Under the pieces are notes generated by a model. The model was not told the DNA's origin, searched no databases, and saw only the letters and a program-made list of their open reading frames with translations. DNA of 64,000 bases from Cinclus cinclus (Eukaryota; Chordata; Aves; Passeriformes; Cinclidae). Below are positions 1 to 13,349 of the stretch, piece by piece. Where the stretch lies: assembly GCF_963662255.1 (NCBI RefSeq), contig NC_085055.1, forward strand, positions 16,912,704-16,976,703, in the 5' to 3' direction. Made by a program: the position numbers and the translations under genes. Every line of letters starts with the position of its first letter. The stretch's first letter is position 1.

Positions 1-3000
1 TTGTTTTTGGGATGCAAAACTTCATACCAGCTCTGTCAACAGATGAAAGCTGAAGTGCAGACAGTGACAGCTCCTGCGTGCATGTGGGAGGTGGTGGAAA
101 TGAGTCCTGAGGGTCTGCAGCCCTTCATGGGCTGGGCTTTGAAAATGTTGAGCTTCTATTGTCTGTTTCATTTTACCTTTACAAAAACATCTGGTGTTTC
201 TTCCCACACTTCTATTCTTTTCCCTTCAAAATTGAACACTAATATTTTATTAAATGAAATCTAATTACTCTGGCTGAATGCATACTCTTTATTTCATTGA
301 AAAGAACTAAAAACGATGGAAGAAAAGTAATTATATGAGTAATGTAATTATGTGCTTTTTGAGTGCCTCTTTCAAAGTCTTGGTGCTGTTCCTATTGTTT
401 TTGGTTTTTTTCCTCTAATTCTGCTTTCTGTCTGAGCTGGACTTAAGTCAAGACTGAAGGAAAAGGGAAAGGCCTGAGCAGATTTTCAGGCTGGGTTCTC
501 ATGGTGCACAATAACCAGCACTACTCCAATCTTCCTGCAGTCCCAAGGAGGAAGCCTTAAGAGCTCACGAGCGCTGCAACGAAGCCATACTGCAAAGCAG
601 ATGCTCTGGCCCATCTGCTGTGTGTTTCTAGTGGCACGACACATTTGGCACGGGCTACCTTGTACTGTGTGAAAGGCTGTCCCCTGTCCAGCCTGGAGTG
701 AGCCAGCTGCGGTGCAGGGAGGGCACCATCGATCATGTGCCACGTGCTGCTGCCTGTGCTCACCCTGTGAGGAGAGGTGGGCCAGCCCCTGGCCTCACAG
801 GATGTTTGCTAAGGGCCAAACATTGATTCTTCCTTCTACCTTCTGCTTTGGCTATTAGCTAACACCTGGCTCTTGCTATCCCAGGCCCAAGCTTTTTGTA
901 GCAGGTGCAAACCCCAGAAGAGCCAGGCAGTTTCTGTGCGTAGGGTCCTGCCTTGTTTGATTTGTAAAAGCAATGCCTGAAGGAAAGCAAGCTTCTCCTA
1001 ACCTAATGTGTGCCTCCATCCCTTCTGAGGGGTGCTTGTTGACAATTTTGACAGCATATATTATTTTAGTCCATCTTAATATACAATATTATCAAATCTT
1101 GGTTTTCACTGTTCAAATTCCTTTTCAGATGGGGAAAAAGGGACCACTGGTTTCAGTGAGGCATTTTACAGCAGGAAGACATGGGTAGTGGGGTATCCTA
1201 CCTAGCAGGACCTTCACTTTGAGAGAAATCTGGACATCAGTTTCAGTGTACAAGTTTATATTATTTTTTAATGAGACTTTCTTGCATAAAAATAAGTGTC
1301 AAATAGGGTCCCCTGCTACTTTTTTCAGTAGCCTTAAGATGATGCAAGCTGATAACTTGTAGGTTTGTGTAGGGATACTGTTCAGCAAGGCCTTACTCAT
1401 ATTTGATACTGGCACCAAGGTCTCAGAATATGTACCAGTGCCAGGATTTTTACCTGTCTTAAAAAGTATTCTCATTCTAACAGGGATGTGATACTTCAAT
1501 GAAAGGCTCAGTCTTAATCATTGAAATTGGTGAATCATTTCAGTGGTTTTTAAGAGGATTCAGATGAGATCCTGTCTTTATGGTTTCAGGTGCAATACCT
1601 TAACACAGTGTAAGGAGAAATCACTTTCCAGTCCATCACTTCATGCCTTAAAGTTTAAAATGGATCAAAGAAAATGTCTAGGCTTACAGTGAATGATGAC
1701 CAGTCCTATATAGGTACATTATTTATGTAGTCTTTTATATAATGTAGTGTGACTAGGGAAGTCAAGTATGTGCAAGAGGAAATGCTTTTCTAATAACTTT
1801 GTATTCTTTTAATTTGTCTTCATTACAAATAAACAATATGCAGTTACATTATTTTAATTACTGAGGACTTCTAAAAGGAAACATAGCAAGGCTTAGTTCA
1901 ATTTTATTTTACCTAACACTAATTTTAGAAGCTAAATCATCTTTAACCAGACTTTTCCTCGAGTAGGAAGTGGTCACTTCAGATGAAGCAAAGAAATCAG
2001 CTAGAAAAAGGAATAGAATTAGATTACACTGGGAATTTTTTTCTTAAAGTATCATTTTTAAAAAATGACATACTCAAAAGCTTTCTAAGAATCATTAAAT
2101 ATTAAAAGTTAGTTCATTAGGAGTAAAAAAATTTAAGAATTTAGGTCTTTAAATCCTTTCATCTCCTGTGATGTGAAGCTGAGTGTTTAATCACAGAAAC
2201 CCTTGGATGCTTGTTGCTGATGCACCTGTCAGCTTTCTTTACCAATGTAGAAATCACAGTAAATAAGGCTAATTTTTCTCTTTAGGTTCTAGGGAAAAAA
2301 ACTAAAATAGAAAAGAATAGTGGAAAGGAGTGAAGGGCCAGCTCCACAAGGAATGTCAAGTCTTGTAAAATAGAGGGCTTGAAAATGTCAGGAAGTGGTA
2401 ACCTACCAGCTGGATTGTGCTCAGGGTAGGCAAATGGGGGTCAAACACTGGCTGGTATTTTGACATGAAAGTCCTAAAGGTTGCAAGGGTCTCTTGTAGG
2501 AAGTCTCTAACTTCTTAGAGGCCTGCTTGTATGTAATCCTTATAAATGCACAGGTGCCACAGCTTCAGCAAGTCCCACACCTGGCAGTCCCAAGCTGCGT
2601 GGCTGCAGTGGTGCAGGAATCCCCTCACCATGCCTGGGTGTGCCTTCTGCTCCTTGCTTGCTCTGTGTTGAGGCTTGCAGCTTGTCCTCTCAGCAGGACC
2701 TGCTCTGTGCCACACTGCACCAGCACAGTGATTAACTCGCTTACTCCGGAGTGTCACACTGGATAGTTTTCCAATTAAGAGCTGACTGTTAAACAGTAAG
2801 TTAAATTGCTGCTCTGACCTTGCTGTGAAAAGCCACAGGGGTAGCCCTGACACAGCTTTGTGTGTCAGGATTTGTCTCTTCATAGTGAAAAGTATCAACA
2901 CAAGTCTGTCAGAAGGGTGGAAACCAGGATCCAGCTATGCGCAATCCCTTTGCCTTTCCCCCTAATCTGTTCTTCTCCAGCATGCTGGGGAGAATAAAAA

Positions 3001-6000
3001 GCAAATTTAAAAGACAAGTGAAACAATTCCTTCCTTAGATACAGGTCTTCTCCTTGTCTCCTCTCCAGCAGAGACCGCTGAACAGACTGTGTATCTTCTT
3101 TCAAGCCTTCCCAGAAGTACAGCTATGTATTTTATTCAACCTTCTCCATTTCCCTACATGAGGGTGGGGGTTTTGTTTTGTTTTAATTCCCCATGCTATT
3201 TTTTTCCCCGTCAGAATTAGCTCTTCTATTTTTGGATAAGGTTTTCAAAATATATAACTGTATGATATGTAAAATACTCAAATCTTTACAGCTAAGAAAA
3301 AATATTCTAGAGGTTTTTTGCTAGGTACTGAGGATAAAATCATAGTGGAGTGAACCTTCAAGTGAAACCTGACATAAAAGGGAGGCAATATCAGGAACTG
3401 CAATAAGAAAACAACATTCGATGCAGAAAATTTTCATTTTGAAATTTTTCAAATTTCAAATGTTTGTTAGTGAAGATTTCTCTATGTTCCTGCAGCAGTG
3501 TCATAGAGTAGGGACTAGAAAGATATGTACTGCTTGTAGAGAAATTTATTTAATCTTTCTTCCAGCCAGACAACCTGACTTCTGTAGAGACTTCCAGGAA
3601 TCCTGAGTACAACTGCCTTTCATTTTCACTGGATAACCCTTTCAAGCAGGTCCTTGGAGCAGTCATTTCACAATGAGTGCTGTCAAGCCTAATGCACACC
3701 TGGTTTTCCTGAAGCAGAAGTATACAGTCATGTGTGTTTAAACTTTGTTCAGAAAACCTTGACATGTGTGGTACAGGATGGGGGAAGGGCAATGAAGAGC
3801 AGCAGAAAAAAAGAAACTGGTCTAAAACTGCTTTGCTTACACAAAGTGTGGGAGAAAAGCTGACATATAAAAAGATTACTGCTTGCTGAAATAAACAGAG
3901 CGGTGGTGACAGAAACTATATAGATTTGTGTTCTTTCCTCATTATCTGCTTCCATTTGTGATGAGCACATCCTCAAACTGCATAGTAGGCAAAACCCCTG
4001 TTGTGTGCCAGGCACTTGGAGTTGCTAATGAATGCTGATATAGGAGAAGTGCTCCAGTAATTTTTTCATGTAAATGGGATCGACAGTAGGTCAGAAACAA
4101 ACATGAAAAGGAAGGCAGACATTTAAAGAGAATAATTTAGTGAGATAATTTGTATAATATTTTATTCCTTTCATACACTAAAAGAAAAGCCTCTGAAAAA
4201 TGTAAATGAGAGAGGAGACTGCAACAGTCTGTCCAGGAAAGCTACAAGGGTCTGTATAAGGTGACATTTGAATCAATTAGATAACCATCACATGAGATAG
4301 CCAGGCTTTTAGCTGTGTTTCAGTGGACAAGAGCACTGCTTTGTCTGCCCCTTTCCTTCCCCTGCCCTCCAAGCTAATATGCGAGAGAAAGGAAAATAAG
4401 GTTTGGGGCATGTCACTCTTACTCAAGCTTGCCACTGGAAGGTGATATGAATTGTGTACTATGAGCCCTGTCTGAAGTCAATAACTACTCAGATCCTCAT
4501 CTGGTACTGATTACTTAACCCCAGGAGGTCATCAAAACATCACTGAAAGTGGGCAACTTTGTCTTGTCTAATGTTCGCTGATGGGTAGAACAGGTTTTTA
4601 ACCCCTGGTTTGTCATTCACTAGATGATCTCTGAGATCGCCTTCTACACTGTTGCTTTGTTCCCCAGTGTGCAGCAATTGCAGGTACTTGCTCTAGAGCA
4701 AAGCAAAGGGTCAGTCCCAGTACCAAAGGAAGGATGTAGTTGGGTAAATAAATTTTAAAGCCAAGTTTTTCTTCCTCTCTAATATTATTTATGCTGAAAA
4801 AAGGTGGTTGCTTTTTCTAAGATTTCCTTTCTTAGTCCAGTAGAGAAAGAAATATCATTGCAATAATATTTTAACGTGTTGCAGTGTTTTGTGTTGGTAT
4901 GTGTAATTGTACTTTTTTTCTAAACATAACCTGTGTGCTTTAAATGTTGCACAAAGTAGCTAAGGGTTCATATCTAGTGCTTCAAAATATATGCATCTCC
5001 TTGAAAATGGGAAGGTGACTAGTTCTCTGATTGTGTCTCTACAAAATTCAAAGTTATTCTGATTAGATTTTTTTAATGATCAGGATAATTGCCTTTAGCT
5101 GCCTTATACTTAATATCTATGTTCTGCATCAATATGCAGGTGAACTAAGTGGATAACTCCCTGATGCTTTGAAATGATTGCAGCCCTTAATGTTTAAGAG
5201 CCTGTTTCTGAGAGATACTGAGTGCCTCTGCTTTTGTTGAAGTGTGTGTTCAAAGAGCTTGGGGATTCTCAAGGAATTTCCTTGGAATCTCAGTGGACTA
5301 GAACCTGAAAACATTCAGAATAAGCCACCAAAGAAAGCGGTCAGGGCATGACCTGTGTGAAGCCTGCAGGGGCCAGTTTGTTATGGATTCTGTGAAAGTG
5401 CCTGGACAGAAAGCTGAAATCAAATCAATCTGTGAGCATTTGATTTTAAGTTCTAGTACCCCTGAGGGACACAGCATTCCCCCCAGGAGACTGTTCTTCT
5501 CGTCTTCACAAACTTCCTCTCTCACTAAATGTTCCCTGACACCAGTTCCCTTTTTATCTTCATCCTGCCTCAGTATCTATGGAGAGAGCCCTGAGAGGCA
5601 GGTGAATCCCTTGGGGTCACAGAAACTTCACTCCAAATTCTCGTTTGGCCTGGTTGCACTGACACTAACTCTGGGTTGCCAAAACCCCAGATGAAGGGCT
5701 GAGATCCTGAGGCTGTTTCAGTTATCCAATAGATGTCGTGTTGAGTTTCTTGGTGGATAAAAATGAGCCCACACTGAGTATGGAGCTAAATCTGTGTCCC
5801 ATCTTGAGCTGCATCTGGAGAGATTCTTTCTCTGGGTTGATATTTATTTGTGTAAAGTAGTAGAGTCCTGCCAGAAGAGAGAATAAGCCATGCAAGAGTA
5901 GTTAATAGAATGAGTGGATAATTACTGGGATATGCAAAAGTGGTCTCATTTTCCAGTCAGACTCAGCCAGAGCAATGTAGGTTAATTAGAAACTGCATGA

Positions 6001-9000
6001 TGCTCTAGTGGTTAGATGTATTGGTGGTCCTGGATTTAATATCCTATTAGGGCTAAGAAGCTATTTCCCCTAAAAATTTTATTAAAATCAATACCTTCAT
6101 GAAATGCTTTTATTTCAGCTCATCAGCTTTTTCTCATGGGAAAAAATGCTTTGTCAGACCATTGACCATTAGCTCTGCTCTTCAAGCTGAATTTGTAAGG
6201 CTTGTTCAGGGTTTGGAGCTTAATGAAAGTGATGGCTGGGTTACTTAGGTTTTCACAGGACCAGCAGACTTTTTTTTTCTTGTACTTGATGGCTCTGATG
6301 CTGAAACTGTCAGGGTGCAACTCATGATTAATTTCTTCTTATCCAAATAAAAAGCCTTAGGTGTTTTTTAGGTTCTCATGACCAGTTAGTGACATTCACA
6401 ATGGGGTGTGAATGCCATTTTCTTATCAGTATCAGTAAAATTCCTTCATTATGCTGCTATAAATGTGTGCAGGTTGAATAGCTGCCTTGACCACACAGTT
6501 AAAGGCTGTGTCTGAGCTGAGTGTCTGCTGCATCTCCAAATGAATTGAAAGCTGGGAGATCATTTCTGGTAAAAATTCCATATATGTGTATTCTATTTGT
6601 GTTTTGTTCACTTTGGCTTTTGGTTTCAGTCCTTCTGAAGCCAGGGCTTTGACCTAGAGGAACTGAGGCAGTTTTACATTCTGATAGTCTGGGGGTGACC
6701 ATGTCAGCCAGTTCTCAGGAACAAGATCCAGGAAGTCAGCTGTGGGATGGACATGGATTGAGAAGCTGAAAACAAACTCCCAGTGCTTATGGAGATCTAC
6801 CTACAGCAGACACTCCTTTGTAGCATGGGCAGAATTACCAAACCATGTATTTTTTTACAGTTCCTCAGTGCACATGCTGGAGAAGACCAAAAATCTGATG
6901 TCTTTATTACAATGTCACCTACTAAGTATCTTAAGACCCTGTAAAACCAAAGTGTCCCAGGTTATAAAAGGGCACAACTTTAGTGATATCAAGAGATTTC
7001 TAGTGATTTATGAGGGCTGCAATCTGGTACTGCCTTAAAAAAGAAAGTGGGGGGAAAATTCCTCTATGGCAGAGAGCAGCTTGTTCTGTCCTCTAATGAA
7101 TGACAGTGTGCAAGAGAGATGATTTGCCCACACTTAGATATTGTTGCAATTACAATTGTTCTAATAGAGTGGGGTATGGTGCTAACAGAAGTCTAATTTT
7201 ACAGACTCCTTTTCTAGTCTTTTTGCATTGATTAATGAAAAAAAACCCACCCCAAATCAGACCACAAACCCGCAAACATCTTTATGTATTTGCAGTTCTC
7301 AAAAGTAGTTTTTCTAAAGAGTGTTAAAGGTGTTGAACAGAAATCTAAAATTCTTGTTCCTGAATTAAAGGGTTTTGTGTTGATGGGATTTTTCATAAAA
7401 AAGCTGAAGAAGCATGTGCAGAAGTGAATAAGAAACTTCTCATAAATAACTGAGTTCTGTCTGTTAATAATGAATGAGACTGAAACTAGGTTGTATCTGT
7501 GTTATGCAGATGGGATGTTTTAGCCATTTTTATTAAAAGTCAAAATGTGTGAATTACAAATATATGCAGAGACAATCTCACAAAGGATATTAAAAATCCT
7601 TGTGAATGTTTCTGGCATAAGAAAACTTTTTAAAAACCCTGCTTTCTCTCTGAGTTATAATGACAGTTGAACTTTAAAGTAATGGATATCTGAGTGAATG
7701 ATCTGGTATTGCATTCAGAAGAAGTGAATAGGAGAATAAGAGGTGAATAGGAGAGGGTGATTATTTACTATTTCTCACAAAATTGAAGACAAAGTAATGA
7801 ACAACGATATGACTCAGTATCAGATTTAACTGCTCAAGGAAAGTGCTTCTTATGCACACCAGGTAATTAGATCTTGGGGCTTGTCACTGTAGTAGAGACA
7901 AGATATAATGAGTTTTAAAGATAAAAAAATAAATTAGCAGGTGGTAGCCTTCAGTCATGATGGTGCAGAGCAGAAATCTCCTTTCCAGTGGATGGCAAAA
8001 CCTCCTGAAAGAGGAAAAGACCACACTTTGATTGTACTGGTTTCTTATGCTCTATTTCTAGTCTACACCTGGCAGCTCTTAGAGGTAGGATGCTGAAGAA
8101 CCTTCAGTCTTATAATCCATAAGTGCTTGTTTAAAGTATCCCAGGGACCTGGATATGAGAGAAAATTTTTGTCTGTGTTTAAGAATGATCCTGTATTTGT
8201 CTGTGCAATGTGTGTGGAGACAGACCCTTCCCGTGAGCAGGTGCAGAGCCTATAGAAAGAGAGAAAGGTATTTCAGTGCTTGTACCTCATGCAGTCCCTG
8301 GGGGCACATGGGCTGTGTCACAGCTTTGTGATGGGAGCAGAACAAGTGGTGGTTCTTCTGTACACCTGTATTTTCTGCTGCAGAAATGCCAAGGGCATAA
8401 GCAGAGTTGGTGGTGGTGCCCTGTTAATTTCCAAGTATTCAGAGGACAAGAATGCCCTCTCTGTGGTGTAAGACAGTCTGACCACATGTCCAGGAACCAG
8501 GACTGTTAGACTACTGTGAAGTGCTTCTCTTTAATGTTGTTTTCATCTCGCTGTACAGCAGTGGCAGCTTGGCACAGTGGGCAGACAAAGACTGGCTCCG
8601 TTTGTGACTGCTGCTCTCTTGCTAAATGAATTTGAGTAGCTCAGCTTGGCACTTCTAATTTTTTTCCTTGCTTTTCCTGCTTTGGTTATTCAGGCTAAGC
8701 AAGATTTGTCAATTGTCTGTCTAGAAAACACAAACTTGCATTAAGAAGGCTCTTTTCTTTTTGACTTTCAACAGTTCAACTAGCTTGGGCTTGGTACAAT
8801 GGACAGCGTGCTGGGTGAGCTGTGTTCAATAACTTCCTTCTGAAAAACACCACCTGGGTGTGCACTTACATGGGAGACTCTTTAGGACAGAGTCACCTTT
8901 TCCTCTACAGTTTTTGCAGTAACTCATGGCTGCATGCACTACTCTTTATGTCTAATAAATAATAAAAATTAAGAATAACTGATATTTTTAAAGGGGAAGC
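1..9000. other. Intergenic sequence, no gene recognised
   Basis: AT-rich non-coding sequence. All open frames are short (128 codons at most) and unlike known proteins. Moderately GC-richer patches occur at about 480-800 and 2540-2740. A CACGTG E-box is at 741-746. A perfect 10-bp inverted repeat with a 3-base loop lies at 3438-3460. A possible CR1 scrap is listed separately at about 4560-4665. A 12-base direct repeat (GTGAATAGGAGA) recurs around 7725-7755. Nothing else stands out. Confidence 0.6.
4560..4665 (+). mobile_element. Possible degraded CR1 LINE 3' fragment
   Basis: The stretch CTAGATGATCTCTGAGATCG around 4620-4640, followed by a C/T-rich CCTTCTACAC, resembles the well-known avian CR1 3' end (GGACTAGATGATCT...GAGGTCCCTTCCAAC). 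The upstream part is too diverged to align by eye and the terminal 8-bp repeats are not seen. If correct it is an old 5'-truncated copy in plus orientation. Chance similarity is quite possible. Confidence 0.3.
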
Positions 9001-9032
9001 CAGAGTCTCATCTTACCATCTAGGTTTGTTGG

Positions 9033-9047
9033 TTTTTTTTTTTTTTT
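9033..9047. repeat. Poly(T) run
   Basis: Fifteen consecutive T. The flanks do not show an element that it could terminate. Confidence 0.9.
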
Positions 9048-9638
9048 CCCAGCCCAGTCAACAGCTGTACAATACACTAATTTTATCATCTTTTTTCTAC
9101 TGGGCTTTGTGAAAGCTTTACTAGGTTTCCATTCCAATAATTAGACTAATTGCAAATGTAGAGCTCTCTGTGGAATTGTAATATATTTAATCTTAACAGC
9201 TAATGCAAAAGATAGTAATGCTATAGATGCTATTTTTAGGCACATGGCCTAAAGTCTATAAATTTTTAGAGATGTTATCAAACAGCAGTGGAATTTTACA
9301 AGTGACATTAAGTGGGTATGTTCATTACCCAGAATATTTGTAAGACTCAGTCTGACAGCTGCTCAAAGTATCTGGCTTCAGCAGCCATTTAATTTTTCTC
9401 CTGTATCACCCTGGCTCTTCCTGATTTTAAGGATGGTTTCAGGCATTTCAGTCTTTCTGTATTATCTTTTCTACTTCACAAACAGTGGGAAACATCATTT
9501 TGCCTACTTTACTAATGAAAAATACTTTGCTAAGATGAGCTGAAGCCCAAAGCAAAGCCCACTACTCGCTGTTATTGCTAACCTTGTGATCAGTTTCTCA
9601 CATTTTCCATTTAATTGTATGAGATGCCAGAAAGTTGG

Positions 9639-9684
9639 GTTTTTTTCTTTTCTTTATTTTCTTTTTTTTTCTTTTTTTTTTTTT
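9639..9684. repeat. T-rich low-complexity tract with C interruptions
   Basis: About 46 bases of T with occasional single C (and one A), a typical polypyrimidine simple repeat. No target-site duplication or poly(A) signal complement is obvious at its edge. Confidence 0.85.
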
Positions 9685-9789
9685 GTGGAAAAACCACTAA
9701 CTTCAGGCTACATCCAGTGAAAAATATACTCTATCCTGTTGCATAATCCCATAGATCTGAATTAATCCCAGCTATGCAAATGAAATGGC

Positions 9790-9800
9790 GGGGGGGGGGG
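9790..9800. repeat. Poly(G) run
   Basis: Eleven consecutive G, unusual in this AT-rich setting. It lies just after an octamer ATGCAAAT at 9774-9781. Length is probably polymorphic or affected by sequencing. Confidence 0.9.
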
Positions 9801-12800
9801 TCTACTTTGATAATTTTGAATACTAAAAATTAGCAAATATTGTAGAAATCCTTTTGAGGTGATAAGGATTTGGTTGAAGCCCCTTTGGTAGGAATGAACA
9901 CATAAAATAGTGATATGATTACAGAATATCTCCTCGGATAGCTTAATGCTCCCTTTTTCCTTGCGGAAGACTGTAATGTCCTGCTGTTGTGTCACCATAA
10001 CAAAGCTTCTGTATTCTGAGATCCTCTAAAGTGAAAATGCTGTAAAACTATAAAAGAAGTTCTTGCCCTGTGTCCCAGTTTACCTATTAGAGGTCAGGAT
10101 TTTAAGGTGGGTCACACAATCAAAACAAAACCAGAAGTATTTTCAAAACTGTTTGTGTAGCCTGTTTGCTGCAGGTTTGAGAGTAGGAATGAGCAGATGG
10201 AAGTAGAGAAATGCCCAAGGTGGCTTTTCAGCTGCATATTGACAAACTGGGACCACAGCCCCATGGCATCATGATGGTCACCACGTGAGCTGAGGCTGGT
10301 GCTGTTAACACTCTTGGTACTTTCAAAGCAATGGCAAATACCTTTGCGTTTTGTTTGAGAGTCTGATTGGACATACATTGCAGCCTTTGCCTCTGGATGT
10401 GTTTACGTATTTCTGAGCAAAATGCAGCAGCATTACTGATGTCCATGGATTTAACCTCACTTGTTTTATATACTGGATGGTAATAAAAATTCCTGCCATG
10501 TAAGGTAACTGTAACATTATTTAAGATAGATATGTCATGAACAATAATGACAAGTGAAAGAAAAAAAGCCAAAGGAGCAGTGTGTAAATGGAATACATAG
10601 AACACGAAAATGCTAGCATTTTGAGTCGTAATTGGCTTAAAATGAAAAGAAATGCCTTTCATCCTTTTGGGCTTCAATATATTTGAACAAAGGGGGATAT
10701 GTATTTTATGTTGCTAGATTATGCACAGGCCTCTATAAGCATTTCTGCACCACTCCATCATTTTGATGATGAACGTGTGTATGCTACTTCATTCTGTACT
10801 GTATTGTTTGCTAGCTGAAAATGTCAGATTGATTAATGGTGCTTTTTAACAAAAAGGAATATTACAGCTATTCTGACTATCTTCTTTATAAGACTGCATT
10901 GCATATTTTATCCCATTACCCAGCTTATTATTATTATTTTTGTAGGTACAACAGCATGCATTTTAGAAATACTTAAAGATCTCAAGAGATGGGAAGAAAC
11001 AGTGCATCCTTGGATAAGAGATCCATAAGTTTAGCCTACCTCACTGTCCTGCTTTGAAATGGCTTTTAATTTTATTTGCCTTACCTTTGTTAGATCAAAT
11101 GACAAACATGGCAGTTTGAGTAGGTTGTTTTGTCTTTAAAACACTTTCAGTAAAAACAATTTGAATTTCAAAAATTTCCAAATGGAAAATAAGAAAATTT
11201 AAGTCAAAAAACTCTTCTTCAATGAATGTTTGTTGAACCCAATGGAGAATTACTACAATTCCATCATTTGTTTTCATTTCCTGCTTCATTTATATGGCAC
11301 TATTCACAGTAGCTCTTAGATATCTAGTAACTCAATGAAAATGAGATTTTCATGTTTCTCTGGTGACAACTGATTTGTGCTTGGGACCATAAAAACATCT
11401 CTTATGAGGGCATAGATGGATCAGACATATGGCATTGGTAAAAAAATCACAGCCAGGGTTGCCAGAGATTTTTTTTTTGTTGTTTTTTCCTATGTTCCAC
11501 AGAAAAAGCTGTTTTCCTCAAACAATGAATTTGGAACCATATGAAATGAAGAAATACATAAAACTCTGTATTTTGTGTTTCTGTTGTGCGACATTGGTTC
11601 TGTCTAGAGTCATTCCTAAGCAATCTTACCTTGCTCCCTTCTGCTGATTTACTGGGTTTGTGCATTGTGTCAAACATCCTGATCCCACTGAAGATTTTTC
11701 CATCTATTTAATGACTTTTTCATGGGTAGAACCAAAGAAGTTTATTGCAATTTTTAGTGCAAAGTATCAGGGAATGCAAGTCATAGTAACTGACCAGGAG
11801 CAAACAATCATTCCCTTCTGGTCAATACAACTCCTGCAGGGAGTGTCTGTTTGCTCAAGCTCTGAACTGGGGCACTTGTGGGTTTGAACATAATTGGGGT
11901 TAAGTTCCTTGATGGCAGAAGCAATCACCTCTAAAAGCTAGGATTGCTTCTGCCAGTCTGTATTATCAAACAAGTGTTCAGGGAAGGAAAAAAAGCTTTG
12001 GCTGATTTGAAAAGTCACAAAGCAAAAAATGTCAAAACAGCCTGGCTGAAGTGCACTTTAATGAATGTGAATAATACAAAACTTATTTCTGTAGACAGGC
12101 TTTTCAGCTGAATAGTCTATTCAGTCTACTGTGTTTCATTTTGTTAGCTTATCACTGACATTTTAACCAATCCTTCCCAGGGTCCATCTGTTGGTCCATC
12201 TGTCTTCAGCATCTACAGTTCACTCTGTGACAAATGACGTATACACTATTAAAGAATAACAATTAGCTACAACATTAAACATAAAGGTTACACAAATTGC
12301 ATACTTCTGTTAACAGTGTCACACTAAGGCATGAAGAATTTAGCAAGTCAGACAGTAAGAGTATACTTGATATCACAGACCAGAACATATTTAGGTCAAA
12401 TGATTTGCTGTGATTTTTTTTTCTACCCCTCGGGTCTTCAGAATAACAGATGTTGGCTGTACAGTGTTTTGATTATGCAGAACCTTTTTAATGCAGTAAT
12501 GTTCACTATAAAGGTCAGATTTACATGCAAAGCAAAATAGTCAAATTATTCATCAACCAAACATTTGTCATTCACCATGCATCACTTCAGGATAATCACC
12601 TTGAAGCAGGGAAATTATAGGACCCTTCTTATTTAAAAAAAAGCATAGCAAATTTTCAGTATGGCTCTAGTGTGAGCTTAACACTTGTTCTACCTGCTCT
12701 GGTTCAAAATAATCCCTCACCTCATACAGGGAGGTTGTGTATAGATGGTGTCAAACTACCCAAGACCAAAAGAGGAAAGGGTTAACACCTCAATGGGGTT

Positions 12801-13300
12801 CATTTGACTCCTGACTCTTTCTGCACAGTATGACTATATACGTATGCACAGAAAGGAAGTCTGCAGTATTCCATGTATCAGCCAAGTGGTGGAGAAACTG
12901 CCCAGGCTTCCAGCAAAAGGTTGTGCTAGAAGAATGGTGACATAAGGTTAAAAAAGAAAACTGGTAAAAGTGGCAGGGTAACCTTGTAACGCAACAGTGA
13001 CCTTGCATCAGCATGGTTCAGTAGTCCAGCAAGTCTTTTCCAGTCATTTTGTGCCAAAAAGTGGCATCCATCCAAATTCCTTGCATGCTAATGTTGCATT
13101 CTGGTAGGTGCAGCTTTCCCACCTGTTGGCTCCCTTTAAAGAACCTTGAATGCTCAATGAGTACTTCTGACCTGGTAAAATGTCACTGGACTTTGTAAGT
13201 ATAGCCATGCTATCACAGATCTTGGGAAGCAGGTTGAGAGAATGAATCAAATCCATACTCTTGCTGAGTTTGGGGTGTTTTATCATATCTTTAAGACTTT

Positions 13301-13349
13301 ATTATTATTATTATTATTAATAGTAGTAGTACTACTACTATTATTAATT
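13301..13349. repeat. Compound ATT/AGT/ACT microsatellite forming a palindrome
   Basis: An ATT repeat runs into AGT repeats, then into ACT repeats and back to ATT. The centre is a perfect loop-free palindrome with 13-bp arms (13318-13330 and 13331-13343); allowing one mismatch the arms extend to 18 bp (13313-13348). It can form a hairpin or cruciform on either strand. Confidence 0.9.

Noticed and set aside
10228..10677. 149-codon minus-strand open frame
   Set aside because: About one frame of this length is expected by chance in the window. No recognisable domain, splice borders or conserved motif.
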